From the NCBI GenBank assembly GCA_943369755.1, contig CALROG020000011.1:43004-107003 (forward strand): a DNA stretch of 64,000 bases, given 5' to 3'. Shown piece after piece: positions 1 to 8,769 of the stretch (position 1 is the first letter of the stretch; every line of letters starts with the position of its first letter). The notes below the pieces were generated by a model. It did not search any database. It was not told the origin of the DNA and saw only the letters and a list, made by a program, of their open reading frames with translations. The stretch is from CALROG01 sp943369755 (GTDB lineage: Bacteria > Pseudomonadota > Gammaproteobacteria > Burkholderiales > Burkholderiaceae_C). The position numbers and the translations under genes are program-made.

Positions 1-57
1 CCGGCCGCGCAGCATGGCGGCCACTTCTTCGTGCAGAGAATTGATAACCAGGCGCAT
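1..57 (-). CDS. GntR-family regulator, N-terminal fragment (cut by window edge)
   Basis: Only the first 19 codons lie in the window, reading MRLVINSLHEEVAAMLRGR. The pattern of a short basic start followed by SLHEEVAAMLRGR resembles the first helix of the GntR-type winged-helix DNA-binding domain, so I infer a transcription regulator. The effector domain cannot be seen. A perfect 16-bp palindrome lies 37 bp upstream of the start codon and could be its own operator. The lgt gene upstream has the same orientation, so either readthrough or a separate promoter in the 100-bp gap could express it. The family call rests on one short segment. Confidence 0.5.
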   Translation of the reverse strand, partial: MRLVINSLHEEVAAMLRGR

Positions 58-93
58 AGGGGTGCTCAGCCGATTGGGTCGCGTAATTTTCAG

Positions 94-109
94 TAATTAC
101 GCGTAATTA
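94..109. promoter_or_regulatory. 16-bp perfect palindrome, candidate operator
   Basis: The sequence TAATTACGCGTAATTA reads the same on both strands. A related half-site (GCGTAATT) occurs just before it at 81-88. It sits in the gap between lgt and the GntR-like gene and is much more A+T-rich than its surroundings. GntR-family operators are commonly short palindromes in their own promoters, so autoregulation is a reasonable inference. Confidence 0.5.
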
Positions 110-158
110 TGACGACACCAGCGCCACCAGGCAAGCCATCCTTGGCTATGGAAACTAC

Positions 159-989
159 TTAGAAATTGCGCGCAGGCTGGCCGGCCGGCTGCTTGCCCAG
201 CCACACCCACAGCCCCGCCCCCAACACGATCATCGGCACGCAAAGCCACTGGCCCATGCTCATGCCCATTGCCAGCAGCCCCAAAAAGTTGTCGGGCTCA
301 CGGAAGAACTCCGCAATAAAGCGCAAAACGCCATAGCCAAACAAGAAGGCCGCCGCCACCTGCCCTTGCCTGCGCGGTTTGCGCGCGTAAAGCCAAAGCA
401 GTGCGAACAGCAACAGCCCCTCCAGCGCAAACTGGTACACCTGCGACGGGTGGCGCGGCAGCATCGAGCCACTTTGCGGGAACACCATGCCCCAGGGCAA
501 CGCCGGGTCACTAAAGCGGCCCCATAGCTCGCCATTAATGAAGTTACCCAGCCGCCCCGCCGCCAGCCCGGTGGGCACGCAGGGTGCCACAAAGTCCATG
601 ACCTGCCAGAACGGCCGCTGGCGCGAGCGCGCAAACCACCACTGCGAAACAATCACGCCGAGCATGCCGCCATGAAAGCTCATGCCGCCCTGCCACACAT
701 ACAAAATCTCCAGCGGATGGGTGAGGTAGTAGCCCGGTTTGTAGAACAGGCAGTACCCAATGCGCCCACCCGCCACGACGCCCAGCACGCCAAGAAAGAG
801 GATGTCTTCCACATCTTTTTTGCTCCAGGCACCGGCGCCGAGGATCGACGCAAATGGCTGGTGCCTGAGCCGCTGCATCCCCAGGAACATGAACAGGCCA
901 AAGGCGGCCAGATAGGTCAGGCCATACCAGTGGATAGCTACCGGGCCCAACTGCAGGGCGACCGGGTCGATTGGGGTGTAGGTGAGCAT
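159..989 (-). CDS. lgt: Prolipoprotein diacylglyceryl transferase
   Basis: Integral membrane enzyme that transfers a diacylglyceryl group from phosphatidylglycerol to the lipobox cysteine of prolipoproteins, the first step of lipoprotein maturation. The 276-residue length fits the family. The N-terminus contains the typical IHWYGLTYLAAF segment, and the family core with GGRIGYCLFY and the conserved HGG of FHGGMLGV follows. Several hydrophobic membrane segments are evident, and the RLGNFINGELWGR signature is present near residue 150. It lies only 6 bp downstream of the LysR-type gene on the same strand, so the two may be co-transcribed. At least one substrate is in this window, the RND adaptor with an LAAC lipobox. 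Confidence 0.96.
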   Translation of the reverse strand: MLTYTPIDPVALQLGPVAIHWYGLTYLAAFGLFMFLGMQRLRHQPFASILGAGAWSKKDVEDILFLGVLGVVAGGRIGYCLFYKPGYYLTHPLEILYVWQGGMSFHGGMLGVIVSQWWFARSRQRPFWQVMDFVAPCVPTGLAAGRLGNFINGELWGRFSDPALPWGMVFPQSGSMLPRHPSQVYQFALEGLLLFALLWLYARKPRRQGQVAAAFLFGYGVLRFIAEFFREPDNFLGLLAMGMSMGQWLCVPMIVLGAGLWVWLGKQPAGQPARNF

Positions 990-995
990 GGGGCG

Positions 996-1925
996 CTATT
1001 GTGCCTGCCCAGCGTGGCCACCGGCACCCACAAAAGCCACAAACCGCTCCAGCGACGGCGTGCTGTGGCCAGCCGGCCAGACCAGGCTGGTCACGCACTG
1101 CGGCACCCCCCTGCCCCGCTGCCCTGCCACCGGCCGGTAAACCACGCCTGGGCGCTGGAACTGTTGCACGCTTTCGGGCACCCAGGCCACACCCAAACCG
1201 GCCGAAACCAGGTTGACGATGGTCTGCATCTGAATCGCTTCCTGCGCGACCTGTGGTGAACGGCCGGCCGCGTGATACAGCGCAAAGAGGGCGTCGTACA
1301 GCGAGGGCGCAATGCGGCGCGGGAAGATCACCAAGGGCTGGTCCAGCACGTCGGCCAGCGCCAGGGCTGGCTGCGCGGCCAATGGATGCTGGTCGGGCAG
1401 TGCCAGCATCAGCGGCTCGCGCATTGTCAGCAGTTGCTGCAAGCCTTCGGGCGCAAAACCGGGCGAATGCAGCATCAAGCCGGCGTCGATCTCGCCGCGC
1501 GCCAGCGCCTGCAACTGCACGTCACCGGTGGCTTCGATCAGCTCCAGCGCCACGCCAGGGCTGTGGCGGCGAAACGCCCTCACCCACTGGGGCAAAAGCG
1601 CAAAACCAACGGTGGACACAAATGCCAGGCGCAGTCGCCCCACCTCGCCTGCCGCAGCGGCGCGGGCCTGACCGGGCAGTGCCTGTGCCCGGGCCAGCAA
1701 ATCGCGCGCCTCGGGCAGCAGTGCCGCGCCGGCCGGGGTGAGCCGCACGCTGCGCTTGGTGCGGTCAAACAGGCGCACGCCCAGCAGGCTCTCAAGGTTG
1801 GCAATGGCCTGAGTCAGCGGCGGCTGGGTCATGTGCAGATGGCGCGCTGCATTGCCAAAATGCAGCGCCTCGGCAACCGCCACAAACTGGCGCCAAAGCC
1901 GCAGTTCAATCGGAGCATCACTCAT
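996..1925 (-). CDS. LysR-family transcriptional regulator
   Basis: A 309-residue LysR-type regulator. Residues about 8-65 form the winged helix-turn-helix (LRLWRQFVAVAEALHFGNAA, then MTQPPLTQAIANLE and GVRLFDRTKRSVRLTPAG), followed by the periplasmic-binding-protein-like effector domain. The ATG at 1923-1925 is preferred. A TTG two codons earlier would add only Met-His. No clear ribosome-binding site precedes it, and a TAATAT box lies about 10 bp upstream, so the message may be nearly leaderless. It is divergent from ilvD, the classical LysR arrangement, so ilvD is a possible target. The effector is unknown. Confidence 0.9.
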   Translation of the reverse strand: MSDAPIELRLWRQFVAVAEALHFGNAARHLHMTQPPLTQAIANLESLLGVRLFDRTKRSVRLTPAGAALLPEARDLLARAQALPGQARAAAAGEVGRLRLAFVSTVGFALLPQWVRAFRRHSPGVALELIEATGDVQLQALARGEIDAGLMLHSPGFAPEGLQQLLTMREPLMLALPDQHPLAAQPALALADVLDQPLVIFPRRIAPSLYDALFALYHAAGRSPQVAQEAIQMQTIVNLVSAGLGVAWVPESVQQFQRPGVVYRPVAGQRGRGVPQCVTSLVWPAGHSTPSLERFVAFVGAGGHAGQAQ

Positions 1926-1938
1926 ATGCAACGCATAT
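1924..1938. promoter_or_regulatory. LysR-type T-N11-A dyad at the regulator start codon
   Basis: ATATGC-AAC-GCATAT is a 6-bp inverted repeat with a 3-bp spacer. It contains the T-N11-A arrangement typical of LysR-family recognition sites (T at 1925, A at 1937). It overlaps the start codon of the LysR gene and lies about 92 bp upstream of ilvD. A role in autorepression or in ilvD control is inferred. Confidence 0.45.
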
Positions 1939-2029
1939 TACTGGATGCCGAAAAATAGATTGGACTCGCTTTCGGGAGGCGGCGCATACTCTCGCCTGCA
2001 TTTGCATCCACCCACCCCGGAGAGACCCC

Positions 2030-3727
2030 ATGGCCGAAACCAAAGTCATCAAGATCAACGCCCGCTCCGCCACCATTGTCGAAGGCAAGTCCCGCGCGCC
2101 CAATCGCTCGATGTACTACGCCATGGGCTACCAGGAAAGCGACTTCAAAAAACCAATGGTCGGCGTGGCCAACGGCCACAGCACCATCACGCCGTGCAAC
2201 AGCGGCCTGCAAAAACTGGCCGATGCGGCAATTGCCGGCATTGAAGAGGCCGGTGGCAACGCCCAGGTGTTTGGTACTCCCACCATCTCTGACGGCATGG
2301 CCATGGGCACCGAGGGCATGAAATACAGCCTGGTCAGCCGCGAGGTCATTTCTGACTGCATCGAGACCTGCGTGCAGGGCCAGTGGATGGACGGTGTGCT
2401 GGTGGTGGGCGGCTGCGACAAAAACATGCCGGGCGGCCTGATGGGCATGCTGCGCGCCAACGTGCCGGCCATCTATGTCTATGGCGGCACCATCCTGCCA
2501 GGCCGCTACAAGGGCCAGGACCTGAACATTGTGAGCGTGTTCGAGGCGGTGGGCCAGAACGCCGCCGGAACCTTGAGCGACGCCGACCTGCGCGAGATCG
2601 AAATGCGCGCCATTCCAGGCACCGGCTCGTGCGGCGGCATGTACACCGCCAACACCATGTCGTCGGCTTTCGAAGCGCTGGGCATCAGCCTGCCCTATTC
2701 GAGCACCATGGCCAACCCGCACGACGAAAAGATGAACTCCGCCAAAGAGTCCGCCAAAGTGCTGATCGAGGCCATCAAGAAAGACATCAAGCCGCGCGAC
2801 ATCGTGACCAAAAAGGCGATTGAGAACGCGGTGGCGGTGATCATGGCCACCGGAGGCTCTACCAATGCGGTGCTGCATTTCCTGGCGATTGCGCACACAG
2901 CGGACGTGGACTGGAGCATCGACGACTTCGAGCGCGTACGCCAGCGTACCCCGGTGCTGTGCGACCTCAAGCCCAGCGGCAAATACCTGGCGGTTGACTT
3001 GCACAAGGCCGGCGGCATTCCGCAGGTCATGAAGTTGCTGCTAAACGCCGGGCTGCTGCACGGCGACTGCCTGACCATCACCGGCCAGACGATTGCCGAG
3101 GCACTGAAGGACGTGCCCGACCAGCCACGCGCTGACCAGGACGTGATCCGCCCGATCAACAACCCGATGTACGCACAGGGCCACCTGGCCATCTTGAAGG
3201 GCAACCTGTCGCCCGAAGGTGCGGTGGCCAAGATCACCGGCCTGAAGAACCCGGTGATGACTGGCCCGGCCCGGGTATTTGACGACGAGCAATCGGCCCT
3301 GGCCGCAATCCTGGCCGGCAAGATCGTCGCGGGTGATGTGATGGTGCTGCGCTATCTGGGCCCCAAGGGCGGCCCCGGCATGCCTGAAATGCTGGCCCCT
3401 ACCGGTGCGCTGATTGGTGCAGGCCTGGGTGAAAGCGTGGGCCTGATCACCGATGGCCGCTTTTCTGGCGGCACCTGGGGCATGGTGGTCGGCCATGTGG
3501 CACCCGAAGCCGCCGCCGGTGGCACGATTGCCTTTGTAAACGAGGGTGACTCCATCACCATCGACGCGCACAAACTGGTTCTGGAACTGAACGTGCCTGA
3601 AGACGAGATAGCCAAACGCCGCGCCACCTGGAGCGCACCGGCCCCGCGCTACACCCGTGGCGTGCAAGCCAAGTTTGCCTTCAATGCCTCCAGCGCCAGC
3701 AAGGGTGCGGTGCTGGACAACTATTGA
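2030..3727 (+). CDS. ilvD: Dihydroxy-acid dehydratase
   Basis: Converts 2,3-dihydroxy-isovalerate and 2,3-dihydroxy-3-methylvalerate to the 2-oxo acids, the third common step of valine and isoleucine synthesis. The 565 residues match the family. Likely iron-sulfur ligands are visible: C56 in the TPCN segment, C129 in GGCDKNMPGG and C201 in GTGSCGGMYTANTMS. K131 corresponds to the carbamylated lysine that binds Mg. The end carries the usual C-terminal family sequence. The GGAGAG motif 5 bp before the ATG sets the start. It stands alone, divergent from a LysR-type gene, and converges on a small Trp-rich gene 7 bp beyond its stop. Confidence 0.97.
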   Translation: MAETKVIKINARSATIVEGKSRAPNRSMYYAMGYQESDFKKPMVGVANGHSTITPCNSGLQKLADAAIAGIEEAGGNAQVFGTPTISDGMAMGTEGMKYSLVSREVISDCIETCVQGQWMDGVLVVGGCDKNMPGGLMGMLRANVPAIYVYGGTILPGRYKGQDLNIVSVFEAVGQNAAGTLSDADLREIEMRAIPGTGSCGGMYTANTMSSAFEALGISLPYSSTMANPHDEKMNSAKESAKVLIEAIKKDIKPRDIVTKKAIENAVAVIMATGGSTNAVLHFLAIAHTADVDWSIDDFERVRQRTPVLCDLKPSGKYLAVDLHKAGGIPQVMKLLLNAGLLHGDCLTITGQTIAEALKDVPDQPRADQDVIRPINNPMYAQGHLAILKGNLSPEGAVAKITGLKNPVMTGPARVFDDEQSALAAILAGKIVAGDVMVLRYLGPKGGPGMPEMLAPTGALIGAGLGESVGLITDGRFSGGTWGMVVGHVAPEAAAGGTIAFVNEGDSITIDAHKLVLELNVPEDEIAKRRATWSAPAPRYTRGVQAKFAFNASSASKGAVLDNY

Positions 3728-3734
3728 GCGCCAG

Positions 3735-3974
3735 TTACTTCTTCTTGGTAGTGAAGCCCATGGCCTCGCGGTTCTTGTCGATCCGCGCCTGCTTGCGGGC
3801 GTTTTCTTTTTCCATGGTTTTCTTCTTGGTGTAGCCGGAAGAGTCAGCCCAGGCCCACCAGACCACGGCCATGCCAAACGGCGAAAGCACCAGCCACCAG
3901 GGCCAGCCAGCCACCGGGCCAAACTCCATGTACTTCATGACCAGAAGAAGAATGCCGATTCCAAGAAAATACAT
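3735..3974 (-). CDS. Small Trp-rich membrane protein (TIGR04438-like)
   Basis: A 79-residue protein with an N-terminal hydrophobic segment (MYFLGIGILLLVMKYMEFGP), a Trp cluster (GWPWWLVLSPFGMAVVWWAW) and a highly charged Lys/Arg-rich tail ending FTTKKK. This matches the small Trp-rich protein family I know from Burkholderiales. No biochemical function is established. The layout suggests one or two membrane segments with a basic cytoplasmic tail. It converges on ilvD and is divergent from the cytochrome c gene. Confidence 0.75.
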   Translation of the reverse strand: MYFLGIGILLLVMKYMEFGPVAGWPWWLVLSPFGMAVVWWAWADSSGYTKKKTMEKENARKQARIDKNREAMGFTTKKK

Positions 3975-4090
3975 TGCCTAGCACTCCAGTGGTTTTTGCC
4001 GTTGAAGGGTTTACCGATGGCGCATCACGCTGTCAACCCGGTTCATTACAATCGCGTTCTGTGAATGTACCCCAACCCACGAGGAAACCC

Positions 4091-4396
4091 ATGAAACGCG
4101 CCCTGTTTGTCATGGCAGTCGCCATCTCTGCTGCTGCCCCCGCTTTCGCCGACCTGGCCCTGGCCACGGCTAAAAACTGCATGGCCTGCCACGCAGTCGA
4201 CAAGAAGCTGGTCGGCCCGTCGTACAAAGACGTCGCCGCCAAGTACTCCGCTGACAAGGCCGCAGTGGACAAGCTGGCAGTCAAAATCCTTAAAGGCGGC
4301 TCGGGCGTGTGGGGCCCGGTCCCAATGCCCGCCAATGCGCAGGTCACTGAGGCCGACGCCAAGAAGCTCGCCGCCTGGGTCATGACGGTGAAGTAA
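4091..4396 (+). CDS. Small periplasmic c-type cytochrome (class I)
   Basis: A 101-residue electron carrier exported to the periplasm. The N-terminus is a Sec signal peptide (MKRALFVMAVAISAAAPAFA) with cleavage after AFA. The single haem-binding motif CMACH follows shortly after. Downstream, KLVGPSYKDVAAKY and the methionine ligand in GPVPMPANAQV are typical of cytochrome c551/c552-type class I proteins. The mature protein is about 81 residues, the usual size. The ATG at 4091 is chosen because it begins the signal peptide and follows a GAGGAAA ribosome-binding site. Its redox partners cannot be inferred from the neighbours. Confidence 0.93.
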   Translation: MKRALFVMAVAISAAAPAFADLALATAKNCMACHAVDKKLVGPSYKDVAAKYSADKAAVDKLAVKILKGGSGVWGPVPMPANAQVTEADAKKLAAWVMTVK

Positions 4397-4400
4397 AGAC

Positions 4401-4451
4401 GCCCCCCCGAAGCGGCCTGTGGCCGCCTCCCTTCCCCCCACTGGGGGTGCC
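4401..4451 (+). repeat. GC-rich dispersed repeat, copy 1 (CCCCCGAAGCG family)
   Basis: It begins GCCCCCCCGAAGCGGCC, goes through a C-rich block and ends CACTGGGGGTGCC. Related copies lie at 19716-19782, 48195-48273 and, inverted, 54893-54968. Each contains inverted repeats able to form GC-rich hairpins and each follows directly on a gene end. This copy is immediately followed by a clear intrinsic terminator. Confidence 0.7.
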
Positions 4452-4454
4452 AAC

Positions 4455-4481
4455 AAAAAAGCCCGATTCTGCGGGCTTTTT
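4455..4481. terminator. Bidirectional intrinsic terminator
   Basis: A perfect 10-bp stem (AAAAAGCCCG with CGGGCTTTTT) around a 6-nt loop, giving a T-run on both strands. It lies between the convergent cytochrome c and acetyl-CoA synthetase genes and can end both transcripts. Confidence 0.85.
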
Positions 4482-4496
4482 GCTGAGCGCTCGCCC

Positions 4497-6482
4497 TTAC
4501 AGCTTTTCAGCCAGTTGCTCCAGGATGGCGGGGTTCTCCAGCGTGCTGGTGTCCTGGGTGATGGCCTCACCCTTGGCGATGCTGCGCAGCAGGCGGCGCA
4601 TGATCTTGCCGCTGCGGGTCTTGGGCAGGTTGTCGCCAAAGCGGATGTCTTTGGGCTTGGCAATCGGGCCGATTTCCTTGGCTACCCAGTTACGCAGCTC
4701 GTTGGCAATCTGCTTGGCCTCTTCGCCGACCGGGCGGGAACGTTTCAAAACCACAAAGGCGCAAACCGCCTCTCCGGTCAAGTCGTCGGGGCGGCCCACC
4801 ACCGCCGCCTCGGCCACCAGGTCGGTCTTGGACACCAGTGCCGACTCAATCTCCATCGTGCCCAGGCGGTGGCCCGAGACGTTGAGCACGTCGTCAATGC
4901 GGCCAGTAATACGGAAGTAACCACGGTCAGCGCTGCGCACCGCCCCGTCGCCAGCCAGGTACAGCTTGCCCCCCATTTCCTCGGGGAAGTAACTCTTCTT
5001 GAAGCGCTCCGGGTCGCCCCAGATGGTGCGGATCATCGATGGCCAGGGCCGCTTGACGACCAGCATGCCGCCCGCGCCATTGGGAATGTCGTTGCCCACC
5101 TCGTCAACAATGGCCGCCATGATGCCCGGCAGCGGCAGCGTGCACGAACCCGGCACCAGCGGTGTGGCACCCGGCAGCGGGGTGATCATGTGGCCCCCGG
5201 TCTCGGTTTGCCAGAAGGTGTCCACAATGGGGCAGCGTTCGCCACCCACATGCTTGTGGTACCACATCCAGGCTTCGGGGTTGATCGGCTCGCCCACTGA
5301 GCCCAGGATCCGCAGGCTGCTCAGGTCGCTGCGCGCCGGGTGTACTTTCTCGTCACCCTCGGCGGCCTTGATCAGCGAGCGGATGGCGGTGGGTGCGGTG
5401 TAAAAAATCGTGACCTTGTGCTTCTCGATCATCTGCCAGAACCGCCCGGCATTCGGGTAGGTGGGCACGCCTTCAAAGATGAGCTGCGTGGCACCGGCCG
5501 CCAGCGGGCCGTAGGCCACGTAGGTATGGCCCGTGATCCAGCCGATGTCGGCGGTACACCAGAACAGGTCGGTTGGCCTGAGGTCAAAAGTCCAGTCCAT
5601 GGTCAGCTTGGCCCAAAGCAAGTAACCACCGGTGGAGTGCTGCACGCCTTTGGGCTTGCCGGTCGAGCCCGACGTGTACAGGATGAACAGCGGGTGTTCG
5701 GCACCCACCGCCACCGGGGCGCATTCACTGCTCTGGCCCTTGAGCACATCGTCAAATGTCTTGTCGCGCCCGGCCACCATGTTGCAGGCGGTTGGCGTGC
5801 GCATGTAAACCAGCACATTTTTGAGCGTGGTGCAGCCGCCCAGGGCAAGGCCTTCGTCCACGATGCTCTTGAGTGGCAGCTCCTTGCCTCCGCGCATCTG
5901 GAAGTTGGCGGTAATCACCGCCACAGCGCCAGCGTCAATGATCCGCTCATTCAGCGCCTTGGCCGAGAAGCCACCGAACACCACGCTGTGGGTGGCACCG
6001 ATGCGGGCACAAGCCTGCATCGCAATCACACCTTCAATCGTCATCGGCATATAGATGATGACGCGGTCGCCCTTGCTGATGCCCTGGGCCTTGAGCGCAT
6101 TGGCGAACTGGCTCACGCGGGCCAGCAGCGCCTGGTAGCTCACCTTGGTTACCGCGCCATCGTCCGCCTCGAAGATGATCGCCGTCTTGTTCTCGGTGGG
6201 GGTGCCGATGTGCTTGTCCAGGCAATTGGCGCTGGCATTCAGCTCACCGTCTTCAAACCATTTGTAGAACGGCGCGCTGGATTCGTCCAGCGTCCGGGTG
6301 AACGGCTTGCTCCAGGCCACGTTCTCACGCGCCAGGCGGGCCCAGAAACCTTCGAAGTCCGTCTCGGCCTCGGCGCACAGCGCGTTGTACGCATCCATTC
6401 CCGCGATGCGCGCGCCATTGACGGCGGCTTGCGGCGGCGGGAACACACGGTTTTCTACCAATACTGACTCGATGGCGCTCAT
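4497..6482 (-). CDS. acsA: Acetyl-CoA synthetase (AMP-forming)
   Basis: Activates acetate to acetyl-CoA via acetyl-adenylate. The 661 residues match the full-length family. The phosphate-binding loop YTSGSTGKPKG is at residues 269-279. TFWQTETGGH and the YRITGR-like hinge (YFRITGRIDDV) are present. The catalytic lysine lies in PKTRSGKIMRR near residue 626, the site that is reversibly acetylated in characterised homologues. The start is fixed by GAGGAGA 7 bp before the ATG. The gene is monocistronic, with a shared terminator after its stop and a divergent membrane-protein gene upstream. Confidence 0.97.
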   Translation of the reverse strand: MSAIESVLVENRVFPPPQAAVNGARIAGMDAYNALCAEAETDFEGFWARLARENVAWSKPFTRTLDESSAPFYKWFEDGELNASANCLDKHIGTPTENKTAIIFEADDGAVTKVSYQALLARVSQFANALKAQGISKGDRVIIYMPMTIEGVIAMQACARIGATHSVVFGGFSAKALNERIIDAGAVAVITANFQMRGGKELPLKSIVDEGLALGGCTTLKNVLVYMRTPTACNMVAGRDKTFDDVLKGQSSECAPVAVGAEHPLFILYTSGSTGKPKGVQHSTGGYLLWAKLTMDWTFDLRPTDLFWCTADIGWITGHTYVAYGPLAAGATQLIFEGVPTYPNAGRFWQMIEKHKVTIFYTAPTAIRSLIKAAEGDEKVHPARSDLSSLRILGSVGEPINPEAWMWYHKHVGGERCPIVDTFWQTETGGHMITPLPGATPLVPGSCTLPLPGIMAAIVDEVGNDIPNGAGGMLVVKRPWPSMIRTIWGDPERFKKSYFPEEMGGKLYLAGDGAVRSADRGYFRITGRIDDVLNVSGHRLGTMEIESALVSKTDLVAEAAVVGRPDDLTGEAVCAFVVLKRSRPVGEEAKQIANELRNWVAKEIGPIAKPKDIRFGDNLPKTRSGKIMRRLLRSIAKGEAITQDTSTLENPAILEQLAEKL

Positions 6483-6547
6483 GGATTTGTCTCCTCAGGT
6501 GAACAAAATTTCAGCGTAATGTCGGGCCGGGCACTTACAGGCTACTG

Positions 6548-6624
6548 ACTGGCGCAATACTTACAAATTTACTATCAAAACGCCAGTTAAACCGGATTGT
6601 CAAACAGCCCACCTACAATCCGGT
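6548..6624. promoter_or_regulatory. Two inverted repeats in the divergent acsA/UPF0114 promoter region
   Basis: The 166-bp gap between acsA and the divergent UPF0114 gene holds two dyads. ACTGGCG (6548-6554) pairs with CGCCAGT (6581-6587). ACCGGATTGT (6591-6600) pairs perfectly with ACAATCCGGT (6615-6624). The second could be a protein-binding site or an RNA hairpin in the UPF0114 leader, because it lies 24 bp before that start codon. No regulator is assigned. Confidence 0.35.
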
Positions 6625-6647
6625 CTCCCAATCAATCAGCACCCCGC

Positions 6648-7250
6648 ATGACCGAACCGACATCCAAGAAAATCTCCCCGCTGCGCCCGCTGCCCAACCT
6701 GATTTTTGCCAGCCGCTGGCTGCAGTTGCCGCTGTACCTGGGGCTGATCCTGGCGCAGGCGGTGTATGTGGTGCACTTCCTGGTGGAGCTGGAACACCTG
6801 ATTGCCGCCGCCTTCGGCAGCCAGACCGCGCTACAGGCGCTGATCACCAGCATCGGCTACAAGACCACGGCCCCGATCACCACGCTCAATGAAACCGTGA
6901 TCATGCTGGTGGTGCTGGCGCTGATCGATGTGGTCATGATCTCCAACCTGCTGATCATGGTGATCGTGGGCGGCTACGAAACCTTTGTCAGCCGCATGAA
7001 CCTTGAAGGCCACCGCGACCAGCCCGAGTGGCTGAGCCATGTGAACGCATCGGTACTGAAGGTGAAGCTGGCCACAGCGATCATCGGCATCAGCTCAATC
7101 CACCTTTTGAAAACCTTCATCAACGCCGACAACTACACCGACCGGGTGTTGATCGCGCAGACGGTGATCCACATCGCCTTCCTGTTCTCGGCGCTGGCCA
7201 TTGCCTACACCGACAAGATCATGTCGGGCATTGGCTCCAACAAGCACTGA
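6648..7250 (+). CDS. UPF0114 / TIGR00645 (YqhA-like) membrane protein
   Basis: A 200-residue inner-membrane protein of the YqhA/UPF0114 family, whose function is unknown. It has about four hydrophobic segments: SRWLQLPLYLGLILAQAVYV, TVIMLVVLALIDVVMISNLL, a segment around ATAIIGISSIHLLKTF and a C-terminal one around VIHIAFLFSALAIAY. The conserved family segment with IVGGYETFVSRMN is present. The ATG at 6648 is preferred because it begins the family-typical N-terminus; an upstream extension to 6597 would lie within the leader dyad. It converges on fumC with a 6-bp gap. Confidence 0.85.
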   Translation: MTEPTSKKISPLRPLPNLIFASRWLQLPLYLGLILAQAVYVVHFLVELEHLIAAAFGSQTALQALITSIGYKTTAPITTLNETVIMLVVLALIDVVMISNLLIMVIVGGYETFVSRMNLEGHRDQPEWLSHVNASVLKVKLATAIIGISSIHLLKTFINADNYTDRVLIAQTVIHIAFLFSALAIAYTDKIMSGIGSNKH

Positions 7251-7256
7251 GCCACC

Positions 7257-8639
7257 TCAGCCGGTCATGCGCCCAGGCTGCACCCATTCGTCAAACTGCG
7301 CCGCCGTCACGTAGCCCGAGGCGAGCGCCGCCTCGCGCAGGCTGCTGCCCTCCTGGTGGGCCTTTTTGGCAATGGCGGCGGCCTTGTCGTAGCCAATGTG
7401 CGGGTTCAGTGCCGTGACCAGCATCAGCGAGCGGCTCACCAGCTCGGCAATTCGCCCGCGGTTGGGCTCAATCCCCACGGCGCAGTGGTCGTTGAAACTG
7501 CGCATGCCATCGGACAGCAGCCGCACGCTTTGCAGGAAGTTGTGCGCCACCATGGGGCGGAACACGTTCAACTCGAAATTGCCCGACGCGCCGCCGATAT
7601 TGATGGCCACATCGTTGCCCATCACCTGCGCCGCCAGCATGGTCAGCGCCTCACTCTGCGTCGGGTTGACCTTGCCGGGCATGATGGACGAGCCGGGCTC
7701 GTTCTCGGGCAGGCTCAGTTCACCAATGCCGCTGCGCGGGCCGCTGGCCAGCCAGCGCACATCGTTGGCAATCTTGGTCAGGCTGGCCGCCAGCGTCTTG
7801 AGCGCGCCGTGGGCATGGACCAGCCCATCCATGCTGGCCAGGGCCTCAAACTTGTTGGGTGCGGTGACAAACGGCAGGCCGGTCAGGCGCGCCAGTTCGT
7901 TCGCCACCGCCTCGGCGTACCCCTTGGGGGCGTTCAGCCCGGTGCCCACCGCCGTGCCGCCCAGCGCAAGCTCGTACAGGTGCGGCAACGCCGCACGCAG
8001 ATGGGCCTCGCCATGGTTTAGCTGCGCCACATAGCCCGAGAACTCCTGCCCCAGTGTCAGCGGTGTGGCGTCCTGCAGGTGGGTGCGGCCAATTTTTACG
8101 ATGCCGCAAAAGTCGCTGGCCTTGCTCGCCAGTGTGTCGCGCAGCCTGCCCAGCGCCGGAAGCAACCGGTGCGTGATGGCGTCTACCGCCGCCACATGCA
8201 TGGCAGTAGGGAACACGTCGTTGCTCGACTGGCTGCGGTTCACGTCGTCATTGGGGTGCACCCATCGGCCCTCACCGAGCGGGCCACCCAGCAGCTCGCT
8301 GGCGCGGTTGGCCAGCACTTCGTTGACGTTCATATTGGTCTGGGTGCCGGAGCCGGTTTGCCAGACCACCAGTGGAAAATCGCCCTCATGCAACCCGGCA
8401 AGCACTTCATCGGCCGCTGCCACGATGGCCTCTACTTTTCTCTGTTCATCTGCCTTCCAGGCCGGGTTGACCAGCGCCGACGCACGCTTGACCTGCACCA
8501 GGGCACGGATGATCTCGCGCGGCTGCAACTCGCCCGAGATATCAAAGTTCAACAGCGAGCGCTGGGTCTGCGCACCCCACAGGCGGTCGGCCGGGACTTC
8601 AATGGGGCCAAAAGTGTCGCGTTCGGTACGGGTGGTCAT
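7257..8639 (-). CDS. fumC: Fumarate hydratase, class II
   Basis: Oxygen-stable, iron-free fumarase that interconverts fumarate and malate in the TCA cycle. The 460 residues match the class II fumarase/aspartase superfamily. The signature GSSIMPGKVNP is present, as are the substrate-contact segments VWQTGSGTQTNMNVNEV and GRTHLQDATPL. The start at 8639 (MTTRTERDTFGPIEVPADR) fits the family N-terminus; the frame stays open upstream but has no family similarity there. It is divergent from an oxygen-sensitive class I fumarase, with 130 bp between the starts. Confidence 0.97.
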   Translation of the reverse strand: MTTRTERDTFGPIEVPADRLWGAQTQRSLLNFDISGELQPREIIRALVQVKRASALVNPAWKADEQRKVEAIVAAADEVLAGLHEGDFPLVVWQTGSGTQTNMNVNEVLANRASELLGGPLGEGRWVHPNDDVNRSQSSNDVFPTAMHVAAVDAITHRLLPALGRLRDTLASKASDFCGIVKIGRTHLQDATPLTLGQEFSGYVAQLNHGEAHLRAALPHLYELALGGTAVGTGLNAPKGYAEAVANELARLTGLPFVTAPNKFEALASMDGLVHAHGALKTLAASLTKIANDVRWLASGPRSGIGELSLPENEPGSSIMPGKVNPTQSEALTMLAAQVMGNDVAINIGGASGNFELNVFRPMVAHNFLQSVRLLSDGMRSFNDHCAVGIEPNRGRIAELVSRSLMLVTALNPHIGYDKAAAIAKKAHQEGSSLREAALASGYVTAAQFDEWVQPGRMTG

Positions 8640-8769
8640 GGCAGGTGTGGCGGCTGTCGGGCCGGTGTCAGGTGAGCTGTCAAAATACAGGGCTGTCGCC
8701 ACCCTAGCAGACCGGGCGGCGAAACACCAATTCCAGATCCATCCAGCTCCAACCACCCCCTCGACCACC

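Noticed and set aside
1922..3004. Minus-strand frame of 360 codons opposite ilvD
   Set aside because: Shadow frame with His-rich composition and no start signal.
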